Shown here: positions 38,686 through 52,325 of the stretch, piece after piece | How positions within the stretch are numbered: the first letter of the stretch is position 1 | How the letters are laid out: each line of letters starts with the position of its first letter | Assembly: GCA_907165065.1 (NCBI GenBank) | Contig: OU015534.1 | Location: 14,205,686-14,269,685, forward strand | Direction of reading: 5' to 3' | Length of the DNA: 64,000 nucleotides | Source: Caprimulgus europaeus | Lineage: Eukaryota > Chordata > Aves > Caprimulgiformes > Caprimulgidae | Made by a program: the position numbers and the translations under genes | The notes under the pieces: model-generated | Seen by the model: only the letters and a program-made list of their open reading frames with translations | What the model was told of the DNA's origin: nothing | Databases searched by the model: none

Positions 38686-41185
38686 AACAGAGTTCATAGC
38701 TATCTACATCTAATTCATACTGCTATATGCAGCCCTAAGGTGACAATTATTTTTGAATTCCATAACAAATACAGGCCTGGTATGATAGCTAACACAGAAT
38801 AGCTGTTTTTCCTCCCTACAGCCTGGAGAAGACCTCATGGATGATAACAATATGTCACCTCTAATCTTATTTCTTATTCCAACTATATTTTAATCAAGAT
38901 TTTTTTATTTTATTCTGCATTCTACAATCTGCAACACTAGCTTTTTCCAGTAAAAAGCAAATGAGTGAATTTATCAGGGTCTAAAATGATCATATAGGTT
39001 ATACTTCCCTCCTGTGAGAAGGCTTAATTTTTTACCATTGCTAGAAGTGGAGTGGTAATGGTTTTACTTAATTGTCAATGCATTTTCTGGGGTGAAAATG
39101 AATTTAAAGGAAACTTTTTGAAATTCCATAGAAAGACCTTACCAAACAGAACGTATAGTTCTATTTTGAATGATACTGCTGTATACTGTGTTCAGATAGT
39201 CTTAGAGCTGCGATGAAGAGCCACTCATTCATATGTGTGTTGTTCGCAAGCTAACTTGGAATTTTAATGGTCTGAGTCGCAGTTTAAAACAGACACTTGA
39301 CCTGTATCTTGTACCCTCCAGGTCAGTCCTGAATATCTGGAATATCTAATCAAACATGTAGTACTCCACTTTTCTTTTAAAATTCTGTTATGGCACTGCT
39401 GCCTACCTTGACATAACGTCATTCCTTAATAAGGCACTAAAAGAACATGAATTTTCATTCACTCTCACAAGTAGAAGCAAATAGAACAGCAAAGCCCTTA
39501 AACAGCTAGTTTCTCCTTGATAGTTTTGTTTTTATCATTGATAAAGTGTTCAGCTTTGTACAAGGTATAGTATGAAGATAATCCTAGTCCTAAATTTCAT
39601 AAAAGATAAAAAAATAAAATAAGAAAGGTAAGAAAGCTTAGCAATAGAATTGTATCTTGAATTTTTGTGTAAAGCTGTTTGCAAGCATTGCAGAAATGTC
39701 GCATCATGAAAGAGCAGATGCAGAAACCTCTAAATTCATTACTGCTAACACAAACCATTTATAAAGGGGTAAATAGTATGACTATATACATTTTTGTAGA
39801 GCCTCTAAACTTATCAGAGACCACATCCTCCATTAGAATAAATTGTCAGAGCACTGTGGGTTTGATGCCCACTCACCAGAAACAGCTTGAAAAATAAACA
39901 ATTAAAAGAAAAAAAGATGTCAGCGGTTTGCACTGTCACAGTTCAGAAAAATCTGAGCCAGCACTGTTACTTTAGAAAATTTGCAGAGTCTAACTTATGA
40001 CTTTCAAAAGTGGAGCTTTAAATTTCTGTTCTTTTAGGACTGACTAAAATTGAGTTGAATTTCCTGAATGCTCATGCAAGCTCATTTTTAATCCATGCAT
40101 AGAAATAATAATATCAAACGCCTTCTATAGTCACACAAGGTCTATATTTGTGCCTGTTCGCATACTTATACAGAGCTGAATCGTGACTGGAAATTTCTGT
40201 CTCCAAGAGCCACAAGAAATTAGTTATACCTTAAGTGTATAGGTGTAAATTTTAATCTTCCCAGTGTGCTAGTTAGTACAGCTAGCACAGGTCAACAATA
40301 AATTACTACTTCTTCCCCAAGTCCCAGGTGGTACAAAACCAGAAGTCAATTGTACCCCAGAGAAATACCTCCAGTGGAGAAAGCAAGTACTGTGAAGTTT
40401 GGCACTACTTTTTTTTTTTTTTTTTTGACTCTATGAAAAAGTATATAGTCTAATACTTTAAACAAAGACACACATCACTTACAACAGGTAGCAGGTAAAG
40501 CAATTAATCAGTCATTGTCAGTTTCTATCAAGCCACAGAATCAAGGAATTCATATAATTGTATCAAGCCAAGTAAAGAATTCCATTTAGGTAGTACCGAT
40601 CTCCTTATGGATATGCTGGCTTAGAAAATAATGTATGCTGGGTATCCGGTGCATAAGTAATTACAAAAGACTCAGAAACTGCTGACTCAGTTTACCTGCC
40701 AGTGACAATTTTTGTCTAAATACATTAGAAATGGAAATTGATGCAGAGATGCACAGACTATATACATACAGGGCTGACTTGGTTTACTGAGACACAACTG
40801 CTCTGACATACTGTTTCCCCCCAGATCATCTGCCTGAACTTATCAATGCCCTTATTTAGCGACTGCAGAAGAGAGCTCTGGAAAGCCTCAGGTTTCCATT
40901 TGGTCTTGACTTGCACTTCACTGGGTAGGTAATTTCCAAATGCAGCTGAACTGAGCAATACCCTGAGCTGTATGAGAACTAGCATTCATTGTGTATGAAG
41001 GGAATTCATTACAACCTTGTGCAGTAAGTGGGCATTATATACTGCTAAATTTCAACAGAATTCCTGTGGTATCACATATTATATTCACATTAAAACCAAA
41101 TGAGCACATCATGATTAATGTTACTACAATGAATGCTGAAGGAATTAAAAATGATTATCCACTCATTGTAAAGGGTTGCTGATAA
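38686..41185. other. Unique noncoding DNA
   Basis: No gene or mobile element recognised. It contains a T18 run (40409-40426). Confidence 0.5.
40409..40426. repeat. T18 homopolymer
   Basis: Eighteen consecutive T, simple sequence with no recognised retroposon alongside. Confidence 0.85.
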
Positions 41186-41189
41186 TTAG

Positions 41190-42210
41190 GGCTATTACAC
41201 AAAAAGGTACATTTTAAGCAATCACCACAGTTAATTCATTCAGCATTATATTATGCAGTGCTGATAACAATGAGTTCTCTTGGCACTCCTGTGGTTCCCA
41301 CATGTGTGTCCATCAATAACCCATTGTACTGTACCTTCACTGGTTGAACATCAAGTCACAAACACTTCAATAATGTGCTCCCTGTGGGGAGCATTTATTA
41401 TGCTTTCTAAAAGTTATTCTCTAGCCATTAGCAAAACACAGCTATAGAAACCATTTTCAGTGCTTGGATCATAGTGCAAAGATAACTTTAATAAGTATTT
41501 TATTTTAAAAAAGGAGAATGTGTGCTTAAATGACTATGAGCACTTGTGTGTATAAATAGGCACGTATACTTAAAAGCCAGAAGAAGTTAAACCAGCCAAA
41601 TCACTGCTTAGCCCTTTCATCTTCTCCTTTATGGGTTACCCCCCATATTTCTGCTAAGCAGTGGTTGCTTTTTCTGACATTTTGACTGTGGCAAGACTTG
41701 TGTTTTATAGTGGCTGTGCACAGATAATTCAGAAATATCAATACTAATATCAAGAGCTCCAATGTGATAACAATGCTTGTTTAAATTTCACATAATGCTT
41801 GACATGGCATAGATGTTTGATTTTAATTTCTCTAGCATATCGAAGTTGTGCTTGATCACTTGAGCCAAATTCAAAATCTGAGGATAGCTGCTATGTAAGC
41901 TACTGACTTGCATGTTCTTGTATTATATTAACAAACAACAAACCATTTCTTTGGTAGTAATCATCCATTAATAACCCATGAACAGACTACAGAAGGCAAA
42001 CCCTTTGGTGGCTCTGGCACTCGGTTGCTATCAACCTTCAGTTGGTTAGTTGCTACTTATTGTCAGTAATTGAGCTCATGTTACCTAATATTTCCTAAAA
42101 ATAAACATGTATCAAACCCCCACCAATAATGTAAAGAAATATGCTTTCATCTAAGCCTGCATTTAATACAGTATTTAAAGATATGTGCCACTTAATCACA
42201 AGTTCTCCTA
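41190..42210. other. Possible conserved noncoding block
   Basis: Compared with the flanks, this kilobase has few long homopolymers and many homeobox-type ATTA/TAAT words and octamer-like words (TTAATTCATTCAGCATTA, CATTAATAACCC). It contains a small hairpin at 41376-41393 (TGCTCCC, TGTG, GGGAGCA). This texture is typical of conserved developmental enhancers in gene deserts, but conservation cannot be seen in a single sequence, so this is a guess from composition. Confidence 0.2.
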
Positions 42211-42239
42211 AGGCAGACAGAGACTACTATTATGTTTAA

Positions 42240-42372
42240 ATTTAGGCATATGCTTAATCATTTTGCTGAATCAGAGCTTTAGGAGTTAAGAAAAAAATTT
42301 GTAATGCATTCAAAAAGCTTTTTTTTTTTTTCCTAAGGACTGCGGGATTTGCCCTTTAGTTAGGAATTCTTT
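42240..42372. repeat. Probable ancient interspersed repeat fragment
   Basis: TTAGGCATATGCTTAATC, then TTTTGCTGAATCAGAGC, and after a gap with a T12 run, CTAAGGACTGCGGGATTTG. These phrases resemble the dispersed bird/reptile repeat family seen at 10985 and 29120 (TTAAGCAYRTGCTTAA, GCTGAATC, TAAGGACTGCAGGAT). The alignment is from memory of typical phrases, so the limits are approximate. Confidence 0.4.
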
Positions 42373-45300
42373 GCTATTTAGTGGAAGTATAAATCACTTT
42401 TACAAATGTCCTTTCACTTGCTTAACTGTCATATATTTCTCTCTTCCTTTGTATTTTTGACAGTTTTAAGTTACATAAAGCATCTAGAAATCATGTTTTC
42501 AACAAATGTATTCACCTGTGGATGATAAAATGAAAGAGGTGGAGGCTAATAGTACTGAATTATAGGGTGGCAATTCAAAGCTATAAAGAGAAAGTCTTGA
42601 GGTCTGCTGAGTGCCATACCCATTAAAATGTCTATTTCCAATAGCTGATAAGAAGTGGAATGTCGGCACTCTGTTTGCTCTTGTCCTCAGTGATGTGACA
42701 AAGGTACACCTTGTTTGTATTAAACGTTGAACACCATTTTTTGCGGACTAGTTTATATACTGGGAATTATGGTTCCCTGTGAAAGAACATAATGTTATGG
42801 GTTTCAGTGTAACATTTAGGACTCCCCATATTTTTTTCATCAATGAACATTGCATTCCTAACAATATTTATTACTCATGGAAATGCTCAATTTATTCTCA
42901 TTGTAAATGATATGATGTAGCTGTTTTATGTAGATCAAAGAAAATATAGTTTAATTATAATTCTAATTTTTTCTCTTGTAAAATAAAATAGTAATAAGTC
43001 CTTAATCAATAATATGAAGTAGATTCTTTGGTGATGCAGTTATAGAATTTCTCACTCATATACATTTAACTATACAGTTTGCATGCTATTTTATGAGTCA
43101 AAATGTGAAGCTTTTTGTCTATGAACTTCAGATTTCATTTAAATTCTCAGTTTAAAAAAACCCATGGATTAGTCACTAGTTTTTCTAATTTGCTCAAAGA
43201 TTCCACTGAAGCCAGGGACAAGAGCTATCTTCTGACAGCAAGGACAGGTTTTAAGTTCACTATTTGTCATAAAGCCCCATCCATTTTTTGGTCTTCTGTG
43301 TATACCCATACTACAATAAAAGCAGAATCCTAAAGAACTCCACTGTTTCCCACACTGCTCTCCCAGTAAGCTTTCTGAAGACGTCACAAGGGTGCAGGCA
43401 GTCTTTTGTTCTGTACTGTCAGTGCTACTATAGACATCACCTCAGTGTTTATTTGCATTTTTCTTCAGCCTTAATGTCTCATCCAATGTTTGTTGAAAAC
43501 AATGGAGTCAACGGCTTAGAGGGGATGTCATTTTCTGACCCCTAGAGCTCATCAAAATGCAGTGTTGAAGCTAGGAAGGAGCAAAAGTTGTTTGTTTGAT
43601 GGGATTTTGTTTTCACTTTGTTAAGATGATCTGTAAGGAAGAAGGGAGATCTGCCAGTGCTTTAGCTTAATTTGCTGATATACTACATTATGCTCAGGAC
43701 CCCCATTCCCTACTTAAGCAAGATAAAGGTGCTTTCCAACTATTGCAGTTAGGTCAGAGCAAGGTGGAATCTGCTTGGTGCAAATGAGAGTTGCATAATA
43801 TGCAGTAAACACATTTCTAGGCTTCTTAATTAAATAGGAACAACACTCTTAAAAAGAGTAGACCATTTATAAATATGTACTTGCAACAAGTCTAATTTGG
43901 GGAAATACTACAATTTCCTCACTAACGATGCTTTGTCATTGTGCGCTTAAATGCTCAGAACTTTGTTTTTCTCTTAGCACAATGTTTTCAAGCTGAATTC
44001 ATTCCAGCCTTGTAGATTTCAAGTGAAGACATTTTTGAGGCATTTGAGTGCAAATTAAGTACTTGCAAAATTACAGCAAATAAGAACACTACTTCATCCT
44101 GCTTCAATAAATTTATAAATGAATGAATACAAATTTTACCAACATTTACATATACATACCCATGCAAGCACACAAAATCACCTTCAGTATAAGTATGAGC
44201 AATTTCAATGGAAAGATTAGTTTATTCTGGAACATAACTAATTATTTAAATGAAAGGCTCAGAACAAAAACATTTCACATCCAAACAGAGGGGCCTTCCA
44301 TGTTGACCACTTACTCAGTACCGATCATTCATGCAAGTCAAATTTCTTCCTAGACTATGGATTTCCAGCAATGGATATTGAAACAATGCCTCCCGCTACT
44401 ACAGAGCTGTAATGTTCCAGTACACTTTGTTAAACATCTCTTGCCTTACAGAAAACGTTGAAAAATAATCTCTTTAGAAACAAATCCCTTTGCATATGAT
44501 GTTTTCTTCTTAAATAACTAAAGATATTTGCATGAGAACAAGGTCTTTGTTTTAGAAGAATCCAGCTACTCCCACTGTTTATTCCCCACTTGAAGTCATA
44601 ATCCTTGCTTTGTGATATCATGAGCACTTACAGGGAAAATGGCTATTATTGAGGAAACAGAGAGATTAACTGCAGTTCTGATGACTTTGGGGAGCAGGAG
44701 GAAAGGAGATGTAACTTAAAGTAGGTATATTTTTTTCACTTGCTAGCATTTCTGCATAGCTTTTGCTTTGACAGCATTGTCTTCCACTGCGTTATGTTCA
44801 GCCTCCTTTAAGTGAAAAAGCTTTTGTATGTGGAGGTGGGAAGCGAACAAGGAAAGTTATATATACGGAAAACCAGGTGATCACAATTCTCTCCCCATTG
44901 TTTATTACATAAATATATAGACACAATTTTCTCATTTTTCATCCAAGGCAAAATGACACAGAAAGAGACAAAGAGAACACAGATCAAGTATTGAGCATAG
45001 TGATGAATTTTGCTGTAATTCTGGATGTCACACAAGTATTGAGGAAGGATTCTCTAAACTAGAGTTGATCGGCGCTTTTATAGCAATTAAGTTACTGATT
45101 AGTGTTGTCCTTTTAACTCTCTTAATTTAGATTTTTTTCAAGCTTACAAATGTTTCAGATTATTTGCAACATTTTGTAAATATGTGCTTATCATGAACTG
45201 TCCATCTATTCTCATGACAGTGGGTAACAAAAAGTGAAAATTCTTCCTTATAAACCAACATTTTTGCTTATTTGGAAACACAGATATCCATTCAGCATGT

Positions 45301-48300
45301 TCATATTACTTAAACCACTTTCTTGGGACTATAGTTGATATCAAAAGGCTAGCATACACTACATTTTGGCCTATTTTGAAGGTTTAGCAGAGCACATACA
45401 TGATTCTGCTATAACCGATTTCTATTAACAACATATAGAATGTGGTCAGTGAAGGACTTGAAAGAGATGCCTCAGATCATAATCCCATTTGTAAATGGAT
45501 CATGTTCCTCTGAAACATAGATGTTTGTCCTTTATTACACCTAGCAGAAAACAGATCCAAAATGAAGCAGCTATGGACCTCCCTATTTCTCTGTTGCTAA
45601 TGCCATTTAGCGGAAATAGCTCCATTCCTACCATCTACCTTTCTAGTATACTCATTCAGAGCAATTGCAGCACTGATTCCTTTCACAAAGCTAGGTGTGA
45701 CCCTGCAGGCCAGTGCATCGCTTGCAGGGTACTGTGGAGCCCCTGAGCAGACACTGCATCTGCCACTGAACTGAAACCAGTGTAGCCACACAGTGCTCTG
45801 CATGGGATAAAGAAGCCTTTTCAGAGACAGGCTACCTAGCTCAGTTAAAATATCGTGTTATATTTCTTCTTAAAATCCAAGTTATTATCCTTAGATGGAA
45901 CTGCATCATGATGTGTAAAAGTATCAGCCTGGCCAAAGACAGACAGAGACTGTCTCCATTGCACTTCATTTTATGAGGTAGGCATGCCATCAATCTCCAT
46001 TCATGGGTTTTCTTTTCCCCCAGGCAATTAGTTCTTCTTTATACCTATTTTGGTTTAAATTCACATTTCTTCACTGATATTATGAATACTTTCAAATTAC
46101 AATGAATGAGTGCTTTGTGCAGAGGCATGTACCTGTTTGGTAGAAATAGGTTTCTCAAAGTATTCTGGAATTATACCTGGTTTTGTCACAGCTATCTCAC
46201 AGCTGTCTTAACTAATCTGCTGAGATCTGTCTCTTTATGACCATGATCAAGTATTCAAAATTCAAATTACTACTGTTAAACACTGATTTTTATTTTCAAA
46301 AGCTGTGTACAAAGCCTGATCATCAATGAAGGCACATTTTTTGCAAATCTAATAAAAGACATCTCAAAGAAGAGAGAAAAAATGAACTGCAAAAATATTT
46401 GGTAGCTAAAGTGTTTATAAGATGAGCTTGAAAAAGCGTTGTGAAATGCAGAAACAGAAACATACTGTTCTTGCATGCAGTAACTGATGATCCTCATTAG
46501 GAAAAAGTAAGGAGTAGGGAACTTTAAAAAGGAATCGACGTTCCTGGCACAGTTGACAGGAAACCCTTGTATTTTACCTGCTGCATTGTTGCTTACTGAA
46601 ATCGTTAGATATGGGTGCTTTTCCAGGGACGGCTGTGGTACTTGTCAGTCTCACATCACTAGTCAGTGACGAATTTTTCACAAATCCTTAATCCAGATCT
46701 CCCATGTTAATTCTAATAATTTTGCAAGGAGCTGCCAAAAATTACTTATTGTTCTGTTAATCGTTACTAATAGGAACAGAGGACTGACTTGAATTTCTTC
46801 ATGAAAACCATACTAATTAGAAATGTCTGAATACATACAAGTCCTCAGAGATTAATTTATTCATCATAATCAGTTAATCACTTTTCCTTTACATAATTAG
46901 ACAGCTCCTGGTGGAGGGGAAGACCCCTTAGTTTTCTTGGAAGGAAAAAGACTACTGTAAGCTGACATTAGCAGAATTACCATTATGTTTTCCTTCAGGT
47001 ACGTACAGATTAGTGCAGGTGGGGCTTTTGGCCCATTCCCCACGAATGAAACTCAAACCAGAAACACTTTTTTAAAATGTATTTTCTAAAGTTGCATCAG
47101 CAGAAGTTTTTTAGTCTTGCCCTTCAGCTGTCCACTGAGACAAGGCTCAAAGATTGCTGAAGAAACTAGTAAAGTTTTAGTATTGACGTGCCCAAACAGA
47201 AAACTACACACTTTGCATGTAGAGTAATACTGAGACGGTCCAAATATTTACCTTCTTGCATATTTCACAAGCTGAGATTTTCTTATCCTCAGAATAGATC
47301 TTTTTATGCCCTTCAAAATGATAGCAAAAGTGTCACCATCGTTTACCTGCGTGGATCACTTTTTAGGTCCCCTGATAATCCATTTTAAGAAGACTCATAT
47401 CACAAGTATGGATTTACTGAGAAGAAGGAAAGCTAACAAAGAAGCTGTCCCATTTACGTTATTTTTTAGAGAATGAATTCTCTACTTTTTGATGTGAAAA
47501 AATCCCAATGATTAAATTACCCAAGGACCCTGTGTGCTGGGGTGGCAAGTGCTGAGGGTTTTAGTGTCCTTCATTGCACACTGACGTATCTAATTATACT
47601 GACCTGTTACAAGCCTCTGAGAGTGTATAAACATCTAAATGCTCCAGAAATGAGTTCTCCTGTACTTTTTCTGCTTTCTGATAAATACTTAGCTAGACTG
47701 TAGAAACCTTCCTCCCCTCTCTCTTGTATGTCTGTAGAGCAAAGCACACAATCTTCTCTGATATTAATGTTTTAAAAGATAACTACACAGTATGTCTCAG
47801 TTCTGTCAATCGCTGAAATAAACTGCAAGACAGAACTGTTGCAAGATAATGGTGACAGATTGGTACTCTAGATACTTGTTTAAATCTTGATTTTATCCCA
47901 AAGTGGCGTGTTATTTCCAGCAACTGTGATACCATCTAAGGTTTTCTAAATAATTCTACATTAATTATAACCTCAAAAGACTTAGTTTAGACTATAACAT
48001 TTTGCCTATTAGGCAAACTGGAGACTGGCAATATCTGTGACCAGATAAAACCCATTCTGCCCCATCTTCTTGACAGAAGGCCCAGGGAATGATGAGGAAG
48101 GGATTTTTTGGGGAAAACTTCATGCATTGCTTCTGGATTTTGCAAATGGCATTAGTTAATGATCACCTTTTTCTAAATGTTTCTAAGATATGAGCTTACA
48201 GAATAAAAAAATGTGGTGCACACATACACATAGCAGGTCAATAACAATCTGTCTAAAATTATATAAGATGACAGAATTTTCTACCTAGTGAGTGATGAAG

Positions 48301-51300
48301 AATTAAAAGTGTTTAAGGATGGTGCCTGAAACACCTGGCAGTTTCCTGAGGGTTTGGATGCTCTTCAAATTCCAAGAATTCATGTAATTAGTATTAGACA
48401 TTTAAAACTGAAAATATGGAGTAAGACTTTAAGACTAAAAAAGGAATTGTCTCCATGTATTTTTAAATTTCTTTTCCTATTAATAATAAAATTAAATATT
48501 TTTATACACTTCTGGGTTACAACTATAGTGTTTGTGGAGTTATACTGTCTTTATCAAAACAACAGAGCCAGTAAAAGTCAACTAGCCTCAGTTTTTCAAA
48601 GAGGTCTGCTTGTTTTAACCACATATTTACAGTATTTGGGGACTACAGAGCTCTCAAAACCTATTTAGCAGAAAAAGTAAAGGAAGAATAAAGAATCTTC
48701 CTGATCATTAAAATATCCATCTTCAGAAAGCTTCTTTATAAAATATCTGTTTTGTAAGGCAATGGGAAATGATTTGGATTAAATTGTTGTGATTTTTGAA
48801 GTTATAGCAAGTACACAGTTATAGAAAATGGCTTCAGCAGCTTGGCTGGTTGTTGTTTCACTTAGAGCATGTTATGCTACATCAACTTTCCTTTTGGACA
48901 GTAAGTGTGATAAGAAAATGCAGAAACAAAAACAGATGTGAAGAAAATATGCATTAGGTAGCAGCAGTTAAACTTATGGGCATATAAATCATTAAAACAG
49001 TCTGTGAAAGTATGACAAACTTATAAACATATAATGAAATAATTCCAACAAATTTGGGTTTTTTTACATTGATCATCTTTATTTTTTTCAGTAAACATCA
49101 CAAGATTTTAGTAAAATCATTTAGCAAGTTAGATAAATTACTTGGATTAACAGAAGAGCAAATGAGAATGCTTCTCCTAAACCCACACCAATGCCATTAA
49201 AACAAACAAAAATCTCAACCAATCACACAAAACTGGGCTATTTCTCCTTTGTGCCTTTAATTTCATGCATTTCCTGATTCTCATGGGAGTCAACGCTCTG
49301 ACTGGCTGTCCTTGTCATTTGATATTTCCATTTGTAAACGTGAGTTTCTGATCATTCAGAAGATAAGGTTAGGTATGTACCCAAGTAATTACATGGTCAT
49401 TCAAGCCCAAACAAAGGCAGAGCATTTGGAGTTTTTTCATACTGAGAATGATCTAAAAATGAAAGCATTGTGTGCTTGTGGTTAATAAAGGTCTTTTGGC
49501 CTGCCAGATTGTGTGTTTGTTTGAGCCTTTTTAATGGTGTGAATCAGTTCATGCAATATTTGACTCGATTTTTACACCCTTTCTGGATAAGAAAGTTCAG
49601 TGTAAAGGTACAATGTTATTATAATATTCCTAAGGAAAGAATAAACAGTTGCTTAAATAATCTAAAGAATTCTTATTCCCTACCCCACTGATCTTTTGAG
49701 TGACTTGTTTTATATTAAAATATTTCATTTACTTTCACTCTCCTTTATTGTCATCAAGATTGCTAAAGACAAAATGCAACTATTTTCTACACTTAGTTGA
49801 GAAAATTATCTGATATTTTAAAAAAAAACCTGACATAAATGTTTATTTACTAGCCTGCCATATACCTCCTATATCTTGCTAATATTTTCTTGCATTTTTA
49901 ATAAATAAAGGCTCTATATTTATTAATTTTTCTATTTTCCTAACACAAATAAAATTCCTGATAAGGAGATCAGGATTAGGATAATGAAACTCAAGGTAAA
50001 AAACTTCCTAAAATTTTGCTTCTGAACTTTTTTTTAGTATATTTTGTATCTAGTCTATAAATGTCCTCTTTAAAACAGCTCACACTGAGCACATAAACTT
50101 CTGGAGATAACTGTATGTTTCTCTGAACCTGTATTAGAAGAGCTTTTGGAGAAATAAGCCTTCAGATCAACCAGTGACTGGCACTTACTCACAAAATAGT
50201 TCTCATGACCTCCTGTGTGAGGAGGAAGCGATCTGAGCTTTCTTTCATGTCAACAGTGTTGTTACCCAACCAATGTACAAATGGATAAGAAATTTCTCAT
50301 TCATTTGAAGAACTTTTTTATTTTTGCATCATTTCAGGAAATGCTTGGACTTTTAACCTTTGTTTGAAGTAGGATATACTCTGTCTCTGCCACTGCTTTG
50401 AGAATCTGTTCATTTTTCTGCACCTCTGCTATCATAAACACCATCTTTCTGATTACACAACAGATTTTTTCCAATCGAACTTTAAAGCTGACTCATATAA
50501 ACTGGGAGAAGGCAGAGTCATTGCAGCGTAAAGAGGAAGAGATCAGAAATACAGCATTTTACTAATCTTTAATATAAGAACACACATGGAAGTGATAAGA
50601 GAAAAAAAATCTCGTGCCAGTCAAATTGTCAGTAGGTTGGTGTTGGGGAGGTCAAGACAGACCACCAATTATCTGAAAATAAACCTCCACAGAGATTTAT
50701 TGAGATTTATCTAATTTATGACGAGCAGTTTCCGCACAGAGAAATAGAGATTATCCTAACATTTTCATGAGTATGCTACATTTTGATGATGCTTTCTTTG
50801 ACTCAGGGATGGAATTTATAGTTAAAATAACATAGAAACACAGAATATAGAGTAAACTATATGGTGCTTCCCTGGAGCAATTACTTTCCAGATTTTCATC
50901 TGCCTGATTTAGAACAGGGTCTTCAATCTGCCAAAAAAACCACTCTTGGTCTCTCTTACATAACTTGTTTTACTCATGATAAGTAGTTATTCTTGTAGAC
51001 GAAGGCCACAGCCTACTAGTTAAAGCCCTGAATCAAGTGGGCAGCCATCTTCAAACCAGGCATTCACCTGATACTTCTCATCCTTTAATTATGCATGATT
51101 GACCTCAGCACTCTCTTTCAAAGTTTTCCAGTAATTTCAGTGTACTTTTTGAATAATTTGCATTGATTTTGTATCTCTCTAAAACTCTTGACATTTTGAG
51201 TGAATCAAAATTTCTAACCTTTAGCCAGCCATTCTTGTGCATAGCTGCTGGCTCCATGCTCACTTCTATCCATGAATGCTATCCGCACTGGTAGACATGC

Positions 51301-51720
51301 TAAAAAACATATGGTAAAACGTATTATTCAACAAACAGAGCTTGTCCCTGGTGAATGTCAATGTTAATTGCCAGAGGCAGGAAGGAGGCTTTTTGCATTA
51401 AAAAACACATGGTGCAAAGACTCTACAAAATCTAAGTGCTAAATGAAATACCAGTTATGAAATTATAGCACACAAGATAATTTATATTTTAGTATATAAA
51501 ATGATGTACTTAAAAACTGAAATCTAGACTACTGTTTCCTAGCTAAATGCTACTCATCACTGGTCTGCAGACTCATACTTATATTTCTTCTATCTTTCTA
51601 GTCCAATTTATTTTGGAGTCCTTTCTAAAGACTGCCCAATTTAAACAAGAGGAATGGCTGCTAACCTCAACTGTATTTTAGTGGCTTTTTTGAAGAATTA
51701 CAAAGAGGGAGACTGGTTAT
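42373..51720. other. Unique AT-rich noncoding DNA
   Basis: No gene, RNA gene or clear transposon was recognised. The longest frame is 104 codons (48354-48668), with a Leu/Ile/Lys-rich peptide and no domain. A modest GC rise at about 45690-45830 holds overlapping frames on both strands without recognisable products. An 8-bp inverted repeat (TTTGCCTA and TAGGCAAA) lies at 48001-48017. Confidence 0.5.
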
Positions 51721-51725
51721 GCAAG
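51721..51725. repeat. Target-site duplication, left copy
   Basis: GCAAG directly precedes the LTR end (TGTCATGG...). The same five bases directly follow the other LTR end at 52321-52325. A 5-bp duplication fits class III (ERVL-type) integration. Confidence 0.9.
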
Positions 51726-51862
51726 TGTCATGGTTTAACTACAGCAAGCAACTCAGCACCACACAGCTGCTCGCTCACTCCCCCAGAGTAGGATGGGTGA
51801 AGAGACTTGGAAGGGTAAAAGTGAGAAAACTCATGTCTTGAGATAATAGTTTAATAATTTGA

Positions 51863-51905
51863 ATAAAAAAATAATAATAGTAGTAATAATAATAATAATA
51901 ATTTT
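51863..51905. repeat. AAT-type microsatellite inside the LTR
   Basis: AATAAAAAAATAATAATAG, then TAGTAATAATAATAATAATAA. It follows the part that corresponds, on the minus strand, to the probable polyadenylation region. Length is expected to vary between individuals. Confidence 0.85.
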
Positions 51906-52036
51906 TAAAATTATAATGAAAAGAAAAATAATAAAGAGAGATAAATAAAACCCAAGAAAGACAAGTGATGCAAATGAAAATAGTTGCTCACCACCAAATG
52001 ACTTATACCTAGTCAGCTCCTGAGCAGCGGGTCCAT

Positions 52037-52054
52037 CCCCCCCCCCCCCCCCCC
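52037..52054. repeat. C18 homopolymer inside the LTR
   Basis: Eighteen consecutive C (G18 on the LTR's inferred sense strand). Long poly(G/C) runs are hard to sequence, so the exact length may be wrong. It probably arose from the C-rich segment that this LTR family normally carries. Confidence 0.9.
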
Positions 52055-52320
52055 AATTTTACTTCTGAGCATGATGTCATATGGTCTGGAATAGCCCTTT
52101 GGTCAGCTGGGGTCAGCTGTCCCAGCTGTATCCCTTCACAGCCTACTCGGTGGCGGGTTATGGGAGAAGCAGAAAAGGCCTTCACGCTATGTAAGCACTG
52201 CTCAGCAATAACATAACACATCCCTAAATTATCAACATTTTTTCCAGCACAAATCCAAAACATAGCCCCATACTAGCTACTATGAAGACAACTAACTCTA
52301 CCCCAGCCAAAACCAGCACA

Positions 52321-52325
52321 GCAAG
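52321..52325. repeat. Target-site duplication, right copy
   Basis: GCAAG, identical to 51721-51725, immediately after the terminal CA of the LTR. Confidence 0.9.

Larger units (their letters stand above)
51726..52320 (-). mobile_element. Solo LTR of an avian ERVL-type endogenous retrovirus
   Basis: The 595-bp element begins TGTCATGGTTTAA and ends AAAACCAGCACA, so it is bounded by TG...CA, and it is flanked by the perfect duplication GCAAG. Phrases such as GCTCGCTCACTCCCC, GGTCAGCTGGGGTCAGCTG, AGCACTGCTCAGCAATAAC and CACAAATCCAAAACATAGCC are familiar from an abundant neoavian class III LTR family. Orientation is inferred: on the minus strand an ATTAAACT-type word precedes the likely polyadenylation part, and a CRE-like site (TGATGTCA at 52072-52079, probably decayed from TGACGTCA) lies in the promoter part. 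No gag, pol or env is present, so the provirus was lost by recombination between its two LTRs. An AAT-rich microsatellite and a C18 run occupy the middle. It encodes nothing; open frames in it are incidental. Confidence 0.9.

Noticed and set aside
48354-48668. 104-codon plus-strand frame
   Set aside because: Hydrophobic, Lys-rich peptide with no domain; this length is expected by chance at this AT content and there are no splice or promoter signals.
50828-50850. ACATAGAAACACAGAATATAG as a minus-strand CR1 end
   Set aside because: Only the first few bases resemble the CR1 terminus; the following sequence does not continue into CR1.
52009-52263. 84-codon minus-strand frame with a Gly run
   Set aside because: It lies wholly inside the solo LTR and the Gly run comes from the C18 tract; not a gene.
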